The notes below the pieces were generated by a model. That model was given only the letters and a program-made list of their open reading frames with translations. It made no database searches and was not told the DNA's origin. This document shows, piece by piece, positions 33,902 to 43,056 of a stretch of DNA of 64,000 nt. Each line of letters begins with the position of its first letter. The stretch's first letter is position 1. The DNA comes from Sulfolobus sp. E5-1-F (GTDB taxonomy: Archaea; Thermoproteota; Thermoprotei_A; Sulfolobales; Sulfolobaceae): contig NZ_CP045687.1 of assembly GCF_009601705.1 (NCBI RefSeq), positions 1,834,001 through 1,898,000 on the forward strand, in the 5' to 3' direction. Both the position numbers and the translations under genes were made by a program.

Positions 33902-34867
33902 GTGATTTCTGTTATTGTTAATGAGTATTTTAAGAGGGGTTTTCTGAAGGATGCTCTTCACAGTGTTTTTTCTCAAACATTAGACAAGAGTTTGTATGAG
34001 GTTATTGTTGTTAAGAGGGAGGAGGATAGGGAGGTTGATGATTATGCTAGGAAGAATGGTGCTAAGATAATTTACGATGATTCACCTCAATTAGGTAAAA
34101 GGTTTTATGTTGGTATTGAGGAGTCACGTGGTGAAATTATTACATTTCTTGAGGATGATGATATGTATGCTCCAGAGAAGTTGGCTTATATTCGTGAAAA
34201 AATGGGTGATAAAGTTGTTGGTGGGTTTAAGAATTTGTTATATAAAATTGACTATAAGGGGAATGTGATAGGGAAGGAGGAGAAGTTCATAGCTAAGGAT
34301 GAATTAGTTACTCCACAGAACTACAAAAATGGAAAGTATATTAGATTTTTTGGGAATAATTCTTCTATAGCCGTGAGGAGAGAAATAATAGGTGAGGAGT
34401 TAAAGAAGATAGATCTAGTTGTTGATAGATATCTATCGATACTCTCAATTTGTTCTGGTGGTTACTATTATCTCAATAATTACCTAACATATTATCGTAT
34501 TCACCCTCAAAACGATTCTAGGAATAGAAACTTAGAGAGAAGAATTAAAGGGAGTTTAAGGTGTTTTTCTGATCTTCAACTTATTTACGAGAAATATAAA
34601 AATTGCTCTAAAGAGATTGAGAAGACTATAAGACTATTTCTCCTTATGTATAAAATGCAACTTTCAATTTACTCTCTTTTCCCCGAATCGAATCTTCCAA
34701 AATTTAACTTAACGGCAAGGGAAAAGTTATTCTTGTTAAATACTGCAAATCTCTTTCCAATAAATACTGTGAAAGTTATTCTACTTTCATTGCCTAGCGA
34801 GGAATTGAAGAGAAGAGTATTTTCATATCTATACAAAAAAGACCAAAGACGTCTCAAACGCAAATAA
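33902..34867 (+). CDS. Family 2 glycosyltransferase
   Basis: A 321-residue GT-A fold enzyme that transfers a sugar from a nucleotide donor. It opens with ISVIVNEYFKRGFL (usual GT2 start), then SVFSQTLDKSLYEVIVV, and has the metal-binding LEDDDMY (DxD) near residue 83 with the acceptor-side region after it. There is no membrane helix. The start is a GTG with a pyrimidine-rich upstream region. Codon use is notably T-rich compared with nearby housekeeping genes, and it sits between the two 120-bp repeats, so acquisition or local rearrangement is likely. Nearness to slaA suggests surface glycan assembly. Confidence 0.8.
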   Translation: MISVIVNEYFKRGFLKDALHSVFSQTLDKSLYEVIVVKREEDREVDDYARKNGAKIIYDDSPQLGKRFYVGIEESRGEIITFLEDDDMYAPEKLAYIREKMGDKVVGGFKNLLYKIDYKGNVIGKEEKFIAKDELVTPQNYKNGKYIRFFGNNSSIAVRREIIGEELKKIDLVVDRYLSILSICSGGYYYLNNYLTYYRIHPQNDSRNRNLERRIKGSLRCFSDLQLIYEKYKNCSKEIEKTIRLFLLMYKMQLSIYSLFPESNLPKFNLTAREKLFLLNTANLFPINTVKVILLSLPSEELKRRVFSYLYKKDQRRLKRK

Positions 34868-34980
34868 TTCAATAAAGCTTGAAGGAGAGAAATATAATAT
34901 TATATAAAATAAAGCATTAAGTACAATTACATCTTTCAATACAGCAGAAGATTAATTTTATATTGTAATGAAAAATAATA
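34861..34980. repeat. 120-bp direct repeat, copy 2
   Basis: Perfect match to 32861-32980. The first 7 bases of this copy include the stop codon of the family-2 glycosyltransferase, so it could be a 3' flanking sequence that was duplicated together with a gene. A similar but diverged tail continues to about 35010. Confidence 0.9.
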
Positions 34981-35326
34981 TACTACGAAGAAAAATAGAA
35001 TTTCAAATAGTAGTTTCCTGAAAATTACGTATAATATATAACGTTTAATTTTTCCAATGCAAGATAAGGTATATCTATACTATACTATGTATGCTTCAAC
35101 TATTTACGATTATTTAAATCTTTTTGGAGAGAATCTATGTTAGTGCTCAAGGTTTAAGGGATCTAAGATGAATTTACGTAAAGTACTAATCGAGATTCTT
35201 CCTCTTTTCATAGGGAACTTATATAGACCATTTCGTATCTTGTTAAGGTTTTTTAAAAATGTTTTTACAACCGAAATCCTCACTTTTTGGGTAGGGAAGA
35301 GGTCGAAATTAACTTAATCTTGTGTA
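34981..35326. other. Gene-free AT-rich interval
   Basis: No supported gene in about 345 bp. All frames are interrupted. Apart from the diverged end of the repeat (to about 35010), I see only AT-rich sequence with scattered TATA-like runs and no recognisable RNA or transposase remains. It separates the accessory patch from tRNA-Pro. Confidence 0.6.
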
Positions 35327-35402
35327 TGGGTCCGCCGGGATTTGAACCCGGGACCACGACGACCCGAACGTCGCATCCTAGTCCAGGCTAGACCACGGAC
35401 CC
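35327..35402 (-). tRNA. tRNA-Pro (anticodon CGG)
   Basis: A 76-nt cloverleaf. Acceptor GGGTCCG pairs with CGGACCC plus discriminator A. The anticodon arm CGACG-TTCGGGT-CGTCG gives anticodon CGG, and the T-arm is CCGGGTTCAAATCCCGG. No intron. A TATA-like GTTATAAAC about 26 bp upstream lies inside the divergent HTH gene's promoter. Confidence 0.95.
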
Positions 35403-35438
35403 CTATTATTTAAATTATAACTCGTGTTTATAACACTA

Positions 35439-36164
35439 ATGGCAATTGATGAACTATTCGATTCCTATGTGATAGAGACTATCGGTAAGAGAATATCTGG
35501 AGATATTGTTTGGAGTAAAGATGTTTCCGCATCCTTAAGGAAATGGAGGGAGATGTTTAACATTTCCCAAGGTGAATTGGCTAGGGAGATGGGGATTAAA
35601 CAGTCTGTTATCGCAGATTACGAGAGGGGGAGAAGGCAAGCTGGTAGTGAGTTCATTAAGCGCTATGTTTCTGCTTTGATTTCTATAGACGCTAGGAGAG
35701 GTCATAAGGTTACTAAAGAGTTGGCTAAGATGTTCGGTATAAATTTCCCTTTCATTGTCGACATGAGGGATTTCAATTCTCCTATTGGCATAGATAAGTT
35801 AGTTAGGGCTGTTGATGGCGTTATTGTAAACTCTTTTGTTACTGATAAAAAGGTTTATGGTTATATTGTTACTGATAGTATTAGGGCTATTCTGAGTTTG
35901 AGTGGTTTAGAGTTTTATCAAGTATTGAGCATGATGGTGAATAGGGTTGTGGTCTTCACAAGGGTAAGTAGCGGTAGATCTCCAATGATAGCACTTAAGG
36001 TTGCCCCAATAAGGCCTCAAGTAGTGGTTTTCCATAGACCGATTAAGCTAGATCCCTTAGCTTTAATGCTAAGTGAGGTTGAGGAAATAAATGTTATAGT
36101 CTCTACTAAACCAACTGAGGAGGATTTGATCAAGAGTTTGAAGTCCCTTCTTGCAGAATCATAA
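35439..36164 (+). CDS. HTH (XRE-type) transcriptional regulator
   Basis: A 241-residue DNA-binding protein from the ATG at 35439, which lies about 27 bp after an AT-rich ttatttaaatta box; the in-frame ATG at 35424 sits too near that box. An XRE/Cro helix-turn-helix spans about residues 32-85 ([21 protein letters not shown]). A C-terminal domain of about 130 residues has alternating hydrophobic strands and no visible catalytic motif. I recall conserved archaeal proteins of this build with unknown ligand. Its 3' end overlaps the convergent NAC gene by 35 nt. Confidence 0.8.
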   Translation: MAIDELFDSYVIETIGKRISGDIVWSKDVSASLRKWREMFNISQGELAREMGIKQSVIADYERGRRQAGSEFIKRYVSALISIDARRGHKVTKELAKMFGINFPFIVDMRDFNSPIGIDKLVRAVDGVIVNSFVTDKKVYGYIVTDSIRAILSLSGLEFYQVLSMMVNRVVVFTRVSSGRSPMIALKVAPIRPQVVVFHRPIKLDPLALMLSEVEEINVIVSTKPTEEDLIKSLKSLLAES

Positions 36165-36486
36165 TCGCCTTTGCTATATCACCATTCGCCTTAATTAGGG
36201 CTTCTCTTGCCTCTTTTTCGCTTTTTCCGGTCTGTTCTGCGACGAATTTTACATCTTCTTCTTTTATCTCTACTTGCTGATTACTTTGTTTTTGCTCTTC
36301 CCTAGTTTGTCCGCCGAATATAACTATTGCCTCATTGCCCATGACGTTAGTTTTTGTAACAGTGGGATTTTCGATTATTATATTCTTTTCATTAGTCTCA
36401 ATTATCACTCTGATTGCATTTATTTGTTCAGTTTTTATTCCCATTCTTTCCATTTTCTTTAGGTCAGAGGGTTTTATTTTTACCAT
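36130..36486 (-). CDS. nac: Nascent polypeptide-associated complex protein (archaeal NAC)
   Basis: Ribosome-associated chaperone contacting emerging polypeptides. The 118 residues contain a NAC beta-barrel (about 12-68, with [11 protein letters not shown] and IVIFGG) and a C-terminal UBA domain (about 77-113, [21 protein letters not shown]). Archaea have one homodimeric NAC. Convergent with the HTH gene and divergent from the RNase gene. Confidence 0.94.
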   Translation of the reverse strand: MVKIKPSDLKKMERMGIKTEQINAIRVIIETNEKNIIIENPTVTKTNVMGNEAIVIFGGQTREEQKQSNQQVEIKEEDVKFVAEQTGKSEKEAREALIKANGDIAKAIMILQEGTSNS

Positions 36487-36544
36487 TACAAGTTTTATTG
36501 AAGAAGAAGTAAACTTAATAGTTTGCGGTTACAATATTTCACAA

Positions 36545-37813
36545 ATGAATTACTTTCTGAAAATATTAGGTGGTGGAAGAGAGGTAGGCAGGTCTGCCAT
36601 TGAGGTCGGAAATAGTGATAGCAGTGTAATATTAGATTACGGAGTGAACTTTGATGAAAAGGATAATCCAAATTTTCCATTGCAGGAAGTACCTAGTAGA
36701 GTGAAAGGCTTCATTGTATCCCACGCACATTTGGACCACATAGGGGCATTGCCTATCTATCAAATAGGTTCACTGAATACTAAGGTATATGGCACTGTGG
36801 CAACTAGGATAATAACAGAGGTTATGTTAAAGGATTTTCTAAAGCTTTCCGGTTCTAAAATACCTTACGAGTGGGTTGAGGTAAGGAAGACAATGGACAA
36901 TTTTATGACGATCGGATATGGAGAAGAGACGGAAGTTGATAGTATGAAAATCTCGTTATACAATGCTGGCCACATACCGGGAAGTTCAATTATTAAGGTG
37001 TCATCAGAGAAAGGTTCAGTAGTTTTTACTGGAGACATTAACTTAACGGAGACTAAATTGATGAAACCAGCGGAAATTGAGAGTATAGGAGATGCAAACG
37101 TTTTAGTTATGGAGTCAACTTATGGTAAATTTAACCATCCCAACAGGAAAGACGTTGAAAATGAATTCTATGAGAAGGTTGTAGAAGTGGTAGAGAGTGG
37201 TGGGACTGTTTTAGTACCAGCTTTTAGCTTGGCTAGGAGCCAAGAAGTCTTGTCTGTATTAGCGGAAAGGGATTTTCCTTATCCAGTTTACTACGATGGA
37301 ATGTCTAGAGAAATAACGGAGATAATGCTTGGTTTTAGAGAGTTTTTGAATAGACCGGATTTACTTAAGAAGGCTTACGATAATTTCAATTACGTTAAGG
37401 GATGGGAGGATAGGCATAGGGCATGGAAGGAGAAAGGAGTTATCGTTGCTAGTGCGGGAATGCTTAAAGGTGGACCAGCTGTTTATTATTTCAAAAAACT
37501 TTCAGAAAATAGTAAGAATGCAATATTCTTAGTTAGTTACCAGGCCATTAACACACCAGGAAGAAGATTATTGGAAATGGGTAAGTTCGATGAATATTCT
37601 GGGTTATTAAAGGCTAGATTGGAAATTTTTGACTTCTCAAGTCATGCTGGGAGAAGGCAATTATTAGAAATAGTTAAATCAATTAAGGGTTTGGAAAAGG
37701 TGGTACTAGTTCACGGTTCTCCAGATAATGAAACATCATTGGCTGATTTAATAAAGCAAGAGACTGGAATTGAAGTTGTAATTCCGGAAAATGCTCAAGA
37801 AATTAGTTTATAA
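36545..37813 (+). CDS. Beta-CASP metallo-beta-lactamase ribonuclease (RNase J/aCPSF2-like)
   Basis: Zinc-dependent RNase involved in mRNA decay. From the ATG at 36545 ([11 protein letters not shown]) it has 422 residues; the longer open frame to 36335 is only the antisense of NAC. MBL motifs: HAHLDHIG (motif 2), GHIPGS (motif 3), FTGDIN (motif 4). Beta-CASP motifs follow with [16 protein letters not shown] and [10 protein letters not shown], and a late HGSPDN. The S. solfataricus enzyme of this type was reported as a 5'-3' exonuclease (RNase J; later grouped with aCPSF2) that aIF2-gamma can block; aIF2-gamma is also in this window. Confidence 0.9.
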   Translation: MNYFLKILGGGREVGRSAIEVGNSDSSVILDYGVNFDEKDNPNFPLQEVPSRVKGFIVSHAHLDHIGALPIYQIGSLNTKVYGTVATRIITEVMLKDFLKLSGSKIPYEWVEVRKTMDNFMTIGYGEETEVDSMKISLYNAGHIPGSSIIKVSSEKGSVVFTGDINLTETKLMKPAEIESIGDANVLVMESTYGKFNHPNRKDVENEFYEKVVEVVESGGTVLVPAFSLARSQEVLSVLAERDFPYPVYYDGMSREITEIMLGFREFLNRPDLLKKAYDNFNYVKGWEDRHRAWKEKGVIVASAGMLKGGPAVYYFKKLSENSKNAIFLVSYQAINTPGRRLLEMGKFDEYSGLLKARLEIFDFSSHAGRRQLLEIVKSIKGLEKVVLVHGSPDNETSLADLIKQETGIEVVIPENAQEISL

Positions 37814-37835
37814 ATGTTTAAAGTAGACGTAATTT

Positions 37836-38987
37836 GTGATAATACTATTTATTCACGCCTCAGACTTCTCATTTAATGTAAAGGAGAAAGCTATTAAGGA
37901 ACCAGAAGAGGCTAAATTGAAGTCAATAGAGTTGAAGAACGTTCTAGTGTGTTTTACTACAGTTGAGAAAGGTGATGATGAGGAGATTTTAAACAAGGCA
38001 ATAAATGATATCTTAGATGTTTATAATAAGGTAAAAGCGGATTCCGTGGTTATTTACCCTTATGCCCACTTATCTTCTAACTTAGCAAATCCAGATATGG
38101 CGATAAAGATACTCGAATCGTTGGAGAACTTATTGAAGGACAAGGTAAAGGTTTATAGGGCACCATTTGGTTGGTATAAGGCTTTTTCTATATCTTGCTA
38201 TGGTCATCCCTTAAGCGAGTTGTCAAGGAGAATAAAAAAGAGTGAGGAGTTAGAGAAGAGTGAGGAGTTGAAGTACTGTGAAAAGTTCGGATTTCCCACC
38301 TCTGCTGAAAGCACGTTCATGAGGAGAGCAGTAATAGGATATTTGAGAAACCTATTTCAACCACTTTATGAATCTGAGAATAATGAAATCGTAAGTAATG
38401 GCGAGATGAGCGTACTTTATCAAAATACAGAAAGCGGAAGACCTCTCCCATGTATCAATGAAAATCCTAGGGTAATAGTAGTTTATGGTGGTGTTAAGGA
38501 ATTAGATTTTCCTAAAGAGATTGCTGATAGTAAAAATAGGATTAAGATCTGGTGGATAAAGGAGGGTAGGACTTATGTAGACGTTGGAAGATTGGTATAT
38601 TACTTCATTTTAGAGTCGATTAAGAAACAGCCTCCTACTTTGCCAGATTGGCTTAATCCAATTCAGGTTAGACTCTTACCAGTTAAGAAGGACTTCTTAG
38701 ATTTCTCAACACAAGTTGCAGAAAGGTTAAGAAAGGAGGGAATAAGAGTTAACATTGACGATTTGGATGATAGTTTAGGAAATAAGATAAGGAGAGCTGG
38801 GACTGAGTGGATACCTTTCGTTATAATTATAGGAGAAAGGGAAGTGAAGACTAATACGCTCACTGTAAAAATTAGAGTGAATAATGAGCAAAAGAGTATG
38901 AGTATCGAGGAGTTAGTTAAGGAGATAAAGGATGAGGTTAAGGAAAGGCAGAATTTACCACTTTATTATAGCCTCTATAGGCGATAA
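37836..38987 (+). CDS. Free-standing threonyl-tRNA synthetase editing protein (ThrRS-ed)
   Basis: A 383-residue protein consisting of the archaeal ThrRS N-terminal editing domain (about 1-145, starting ILFIHASDFSF, with YPYAHLSS and SCYGHPLSE) linked to an anticodon-binding domain (about 270-383, with NPIQVRLLPV, FVIIIGEREV). The class II catalytic core is absent. It hydrolyses Ser-tRNA(Thr) in trans, serving a separate catalytic ThrRS; this split was shown in S. solfataricus (Korencic et al. 2004). It begins at a GTG 22 nt after the RNase stop. Confidence 0.93.
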   Translation: MIILFIHASDFSFNVKEKAIKEPEEAKLKSIELKNVLVCFTTVEKGDDEEILNKAINDILDVYNKVKADSVVIYPYAHLSSNLANPDMAIKILESLENLLKDKVKVYRAPFGWYKAFSISCYGHPLSELSRRIKKSEELEKSEELKYCEKFGFPTSAESTFMRRAVIGYLRNLFQPLYESENNEIVSNGEMSVLYQNTESGRPLPCINENPRVIVVYGGVKELDFPKEIADSKNRIKIWWIKEGRTYVDVGRLVYYFILESIKKQPPTLPDWLNPIQVRLLPVKKDFLDFSTQVAERLRKEGIRVNIDDLDDSLGNKIRRAGTEWIPFVIIIGEREVKTNTLTVKIRVNNEQKSMSIEELVKEIKDEVKERQNLPLYYSLYRR

Positions 38988-39152
38988 AACCGATAAGGTG
39001 GTGAAGTGTGAAATTTTAAATCAGACAAATATCTCACGCTGCGATTAAATAGAATGATCCAGACCTTGTATGTATGAGTAATGTAAATCCATAATAAATT
39101 AGAATAACTCCTTAACCGGAGGAATTAAGTCTAATAGGCGTAAATGAATTTT

Positions 39153-39160
39153 TTATTTTA
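39153..39160 (+). promoter_or_regulatory. TATA box of mevalonate kinase
   Basis: ttatttta centred about 22 bp before the ATG at 39179, with T-rich sequence before it; fits a leaderless or near-leaderless start. Upstream, the 190-bp gap after ThrRS-ed holds only a small hairpin (CTCC-ttaacc-GGAG near 39108-39122) and no gene. Confidence 0.45.
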
Positions 39161-39178
39161 AATTCAGATTTTTCATGG

Positions 39179-40123
39179 ATGATAGTAGAAGCTAAGGTTC
39201 CGTTAAAGCTAACGTTATTTGGAGAGCACGCTGTAGTTTATGATAGGCCAGCCATTGCGATGACTATTTCAGAGAGCTTAAAGGTTAGAGTAAGTGAGAG
39301 TGATAAATTCCTAATTATATCGCCATCCCTTAATATAAGAGGGGTTAAGTTAGATCTAAATGAGATGAAAATTGAGAGTGATGAAGCGAAAAAAGTGCTT
39401 AGATACGTATTTGAGGTATTAAATTACTTTGGAATGAAGAGACCAGTAAAAATAGAAATAGATTCCACTGTTGAACCATCTGTTGGATTAGGTACTAGTG
39501 CTGCTGTTATTGTTGGTACTGTTGCTGCTTATTCCAGATATTTAGGAATTGAGTTAAACAAAGATGAAATAGCTAAAATTTCCCACGACATAGAGTTAAA
39601 GGTTCAAGGAATAGCAAGTAGAATGGATACCTATACTGAAACTTATGGTGGTTTAATTTATTTTCCACCGGGCGGAAAGGGATTTGAAAGGATAGATTCT
39701 GATTTTAAATTAACTGCTGGGTATATAAAGAGGAGTATGAGTACTGCTGATGTTTTATGGCGGGTTAGAAAACTCAAGGAATTAAACAAGGAAGTCTTCG
39801 ATAGTATATTAGATGTAATAGGTGAGATAACTAATAGAGCTAGATCCTTAATATTTGAACAAAATTACGAGGAATTAGGACTCTTAATGTACGTAAATCA
39901 CGGCTTATTGTTTTCTTTAGGGGTAACTTCCCCAGAAACTGATGAGATAGTTTCTAGAGCTAAACAATTGGGAATAAAAGGTTGTAAGATCAGTGGAGGA
40001 GGGGCTGGTGGTTCTATAATATGTGTAAAGTCCAATGAGGCTGAAGTTCTTTTAAGGAGTTACAACGCTAAGATAGTTGACTCAACCCTAACTAAAGATG
40101 GAGTCAATTTTTCGATAATATGA
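39179..40123 (+). CDS. mvk: Mevalonate kinase
   Basis: Phosphorylates mevalonate for isoprenoid (archaeal lipid) synthesis. A 314-residue GHMP kinase with motif 1 PLKLTLFGEHAVVYD, ATP-binding motif 2 EPSVGLGTSAAV (about residues 101-112), the catalytic Asp in ASRMDTYT, and motif 3 KISGGGAGGSI near the C-terminus. Length is standard. glmS follows after 40 nt, perhaps in the same transcript. Confidence 0.95.
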   Translation: MIVEAKVPLKLTLFGEHAVVYDRPAIAMTISESLKVRVSESDKFLIISPSLNIRGVKLDLNEMKIESDEAKKVLRYVFEVLNYFGMKRPVKIEIDSTVEPSVGLGTSAAVIVGTVAAYSRYLGIELNKDEIAKISHDIELKVQGIASRMDTYTETYGGLIYFPPGGKGFERIDSDFKLTAGYIKRSMSTADVLWRVRKLKELNKEVFDSILDVIGEITNRARSLIFEQNYEELGLLMYVNHGLLFSLGVTSPETDEIVSRAKQLGIKGCKISGGGAGGSIICVKSNEAEVLLRSYNAKIVDSTLTKDGVNFSII

Positions 40124-40163
40124 GGAAAAGTCTAATTTACCAGTAACTAAAAGATAGATTATT

Positions 40164-41939
40164 GTGTGTGGAATTATAGGGGTTGTGTCGAATAGGGAAA
40201 GCAATAGACTAGCTGAACTAGTAGTATCATGCCTAAATAGACTAGAATACAGAGGCTATGATAGTGTTGGTGTTGCTGCGCTTTCAAATACAAATTTAGA
40301 GATAAGAAAGGCTAAGGGTACGGTTGAGGAAGTAGTAAGGAAGAAGAATATTAAAGAATTATCTGGTTACGCGTTTTTAGGACATACTAGATGGGCTACT
40401 CACGGTGGTCCTACTGACTATAATGCTCATCCCCATACAGATTGCAATAATAATATAGCGGTAATTCATAATGGAACTATAAGGAACTTTAAAGAACTAA
40501 GAGATGAGTTACAAGCTCTAGGACACAGGTTCAAGAGTGAGACTGATACTGAAGTAATACCTCATATGATGGAGGAATACATGAAAAGGGGTGTGGACAC
40601 TTTTCAAGCATTTAGAAGTGCAATAAGGGGTATTCAAGGTAGTTATGCAGTTTTAGCAGTAGTTAAGGGGGAAAGGAGAATTTTCTTTGCGAAGAGAGAT
40701 AATCCATTAGTAATAGGATTGGGAGACGAAAAGACGTTTATAGCTAGCGATATTCCTTCGTTTTTACCTTATACTCGAAAGGTTATAGTAATATCTGATG
40801 GAGAGCTAGGCTATATAACGCCAAATAGCGTTTATATAGAAGACGAAAACGGCAATCCAATAGACGTCACAAGTAGGATAAAGATAATAGATTGGGACGC
40901 ATCATCAGCCTCCAAAGAAGGATACCCTCACTTTATGCTTAAGGAAATTCATGAAAGTCCGATAGCTGTTAAAGATACAATTTCTGGACTTTTAAGTGAA
41001 ATTGATAAGATAAGTGAAATCGCTGAGGAAATAAGGGAATCCTCTAGAATAATAGTTACTGCTGCTGGAACAAGTTATCACGCTGGGTTATATTTCTCTT
41101 TATTACTTGCTAGAAAGGGGTATACGAGTATTCCATTAATTGCATCAGAATATCATAATTTTAGAGCCAGAAAAGGTGATATTGTAATTGCGATAAGTCA
41201 AAGTGGAGAAACTCTAGATGTAAAAATGGGAATTAGGAAATTTAAAGAGGAAGGGGCTAAAATAATCGCGTTAACAAATGTAATTGAGAGCGATATAGCT
41301 AGGGAAAGCCACTACAAACTATATATGAGAGCTGGACCAGAAATTGGAGTTGCGGCTACAAAAACTTTCACATCTGAAATAGCATCTTTACTCTTTTTGT
41401 ATTCCCTAATAGAAAAAGAAAGCATAAATTATCTAGAAAAGGTCCACGAGACAGTGAGAAATGTAATAACTGAGACTGAAGGATTTGCTAAGAAAATTGG
41501 GGAGGAATTAGCTACTAAAAACAATGTTTATTATTTAGGAAGAGGACTTGGAGTACCTTTAGCAATGGAAGGGGCATTAAAGATAAAGGAAATAGCATAC
41601 ATTCACGCTGAAGCATATCCGGCTGGAGAAAGTAAACACGGACCAATAGCGTTAGTTGAAAATGGATTTCCAATAGTCTTTATAAATGATGGAGAACTGG
41701 TAGATGAATTGGAGAAGAATTTACAAGAGATGAAAGCGAGAGGTGGTAAGACTTATTCAATAAGTGTAAATAAAAGACTTAGCTTCGCAGATACTGAGAT
41801 TCTGGTAAACGCTGATGAAAAGGTATCTTCACTTGTGATAGCTCCTATAATCCAATTAATAGCGTATTACGCTTCTGTTAAGAGGGGATATGATCCAGAT
41901 AAGCCTAGAAACTTAGCCAAAACAGTCACGGTTGAGTAA
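40164..41939 (+). CDS. glmS: Glucosamine-6-phosphate synthase (isomerizing)
   Basis: Converts fructose 6-phosphate and glutamine to glucosamine 6-phosphate. The 591-residue protein starts at a GTG, so that Cys2 (CGIIGVV) becomes the N-terminal nucleophile after Met removal. The glutaminase domain carries HTRWATHG; two SIS isomerase domains follow with TAAGTSYHAG, SQSGETLD, and a C-terminal KPRNLAKTVTVE. It is 2 nt from the next gene, together supplying amino-sugar nucleotides. Confidence 0.96.
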   Translation: MCGIIGVVSNRESNRLAELVVSCLNRLEYRGYDSVGVAALSNTNLEIRKAKGTVEEVVRKKNIKELSGYAFLGHTRWATHGGPTDYNAHPHTDCNNNIAVIHNGTIRNFKELRDELQALGHRFKSETDTEVIPHMMEEYMKRGVDTFQAFRSAIRGIQGSYAVLAVVKGERRIFFAKRDNPLVIGLGDEKTFIASDIPSFLPYTRKVIVISDGELGYITPNSVYIEDENGNPIDVTSRIKIIDWDASSASKEGYPHFMLKEIHESPIAVKDTISGLLSEIDKISEIAEEIRESSRIIVTAAGTSYHAGLYFSLLLARKGYTSIPLIASEYHNFRARKGDIVIAISQSGETLDVKMGIRKFKEEGAKIIALTNVIESDIARESHYKLYMRAGPEIGVAATKTFTSEIASLLFLYSLIEKESINYLEKVHETVRNVITETEGFAKKIGEELATKNNVYYLGRGLGVPLAMEGALKIKEIAYIHAEAYPAGESKHGPIALVENGFPIVFINDGELVDELEKNLQEMKARGGKTYSISVNKRLSFADTEILVNADEKVSSLVIAPIIQLIAYYASVKRGYDPDKPRNLAKTVTVE

Positions 41940-41941
41940 AG

Positions 41942-43024
41942 ATGAAGGCTATAGTGTTAGCTGGGGGAAAGGGAGAAGGACTATTGCCATACACTCATAA
42001 GATTCAGAAAGAGGCTATTACAATACTAGGTAAAGCGATAATAAATTACACAATAGATGGTCTAAAGAAAGCGGGTATAAAAGAGTTTGAGATAGTCGTA
42101 AACGAGAAGGGAAGCCAAATAGAAGAAGAGATAGAGAAGCTTGATGTATCCTTTGAGACTATAGTGCAAAAGAGACAAGGAATTGATGGAGCGATTCTAG
42201 ATGGTATGGAAAAGATTGATGATGATATATTTGTGTTGGCATTTGGTGATATTATAGCCCCTGCGGAGTTCTACAAGAGCCTTATGGACACTTACATAAT
42301 GACAGGTAGGCAAGCGGTTATACCTTTGATACCAGTAAGTGAGGGAACAGAAACTTACGGTTTGGTTAAAATCATTGACAATAAACTGAAGGTAGTTAAA
42401 GAAAGCTCAACTCTAGCATTAGGTGGAGCTTACATATTACCAAAACCAAAAGACAATTTCACTTCTCTTCTGGATTATATTGATCTTCTCTCTAGTAGAG
42501 ATAAACTCAACTATTTTATTTGGTCGGAGAGTTGGGTTGACATAGGTTACCCAGAGGATTTACTATTTGCATTAGAAACGTTGCTGAGAAGAAAAGAGAG
42601 CGTGATATCAGATAAGGCTGAGATTTCGAAAAACGCAATAATAGGAAAAGGAGTTATTGTTGAAGATAATGTAACAATAGAAGAATATGCAGTGATTAAA
42701 GGTCCAGCTTATATTGGTAAGAACGCTTATATAGGATCATTTTCTTTAGTAAGAGATTATTCTTCCATAGAAGAAGGAGCAAAAGTGGGAGCTTACTGTG
42801 AAATTGCCCATTCTCTGATCGAACCCTTTGCTGAAGTGGGTTCTAAATCGTATTTGACTTACTCAATAGTGGGTAAAAGAGCTAAGATAGGTGCTTCTGT
42901 CGTAACTGCGAGTTATCCAGCACAATCACTAAGTAGACCTAGATTCAACAAACTAGGTGCTTTAATTTCACCAGAAAAAGTAATTAAACATGGAAGTGTA
43001 ATAGAGGCCGGAATGAAGATTTAA
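41942..43024 (+). CDS. GlmU-like sugar-phosphate nucleotidyltransferase with left-handed beta-helix
   Basis: A 360-residue two-domain protein. The N-terminal nucleotidyltransferase domain begins AIVLAGGKGEGLLPYTH and has FGDIIAP as metal site. The C-terminal hexapeptide-repeat domain (from about residue 215) has ISKNAIIGKGVIVEDNV-type repeats and probably acetyltransferase activity. Directly downstream of glmS, the likely role is GlcN-1-P to UDP-GlcNAc, as shown for a related Sulfolobus tokodaii enzyme. The usual L-x-x-G-x-G-T-R-L loop is degenerate (GKGEGLLPYT in place of GxGTRLxPxT), so the activity is less sure. Confidence 0.82.
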   Translation: MKAIVLAGGKGEGLLPYTHKIQKEAITILGKAIINYTIDGLKKAGIKEFEIVVNEKGSQIEEEIEKLDVSFETIVQKRQGIDGAILDGMEKIDDDIFVLAFGDIIAPAEFYKSLMDTYIMTGRQAVIPLIPVSEGTETYGLVKIIDNKLKVVKESSTLALGGAYILPKPKDNFTSLLDYIDLLSSRDKLNYFIWSESWVDIGYPEDLLFALETLLRRKESVISDKAEISKNAIIGKGVIVEDNVTIEEYAVIKGPAYIGKNAYIGSFSLVRDYSSIEEGAKVGAYCEIAHSLIEPFAEVGSKSYLTYSIVGKRAKIGASVVTASYPAQSLSRPRFNKLGALISPEKVIKHGSVIEAGMKI

Positions 43025-43056
43025 TAAAAAAGTCTAAATTTCTTCAGCGTTTTTCT

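Noticed and set aside
36335-36544. N-terminal extension of the beta-CASP RNase to an upstream ATG
   Set aside because: It is antisense to NAC and hydrophobic without homology; the family begins at the ATG at 36545.
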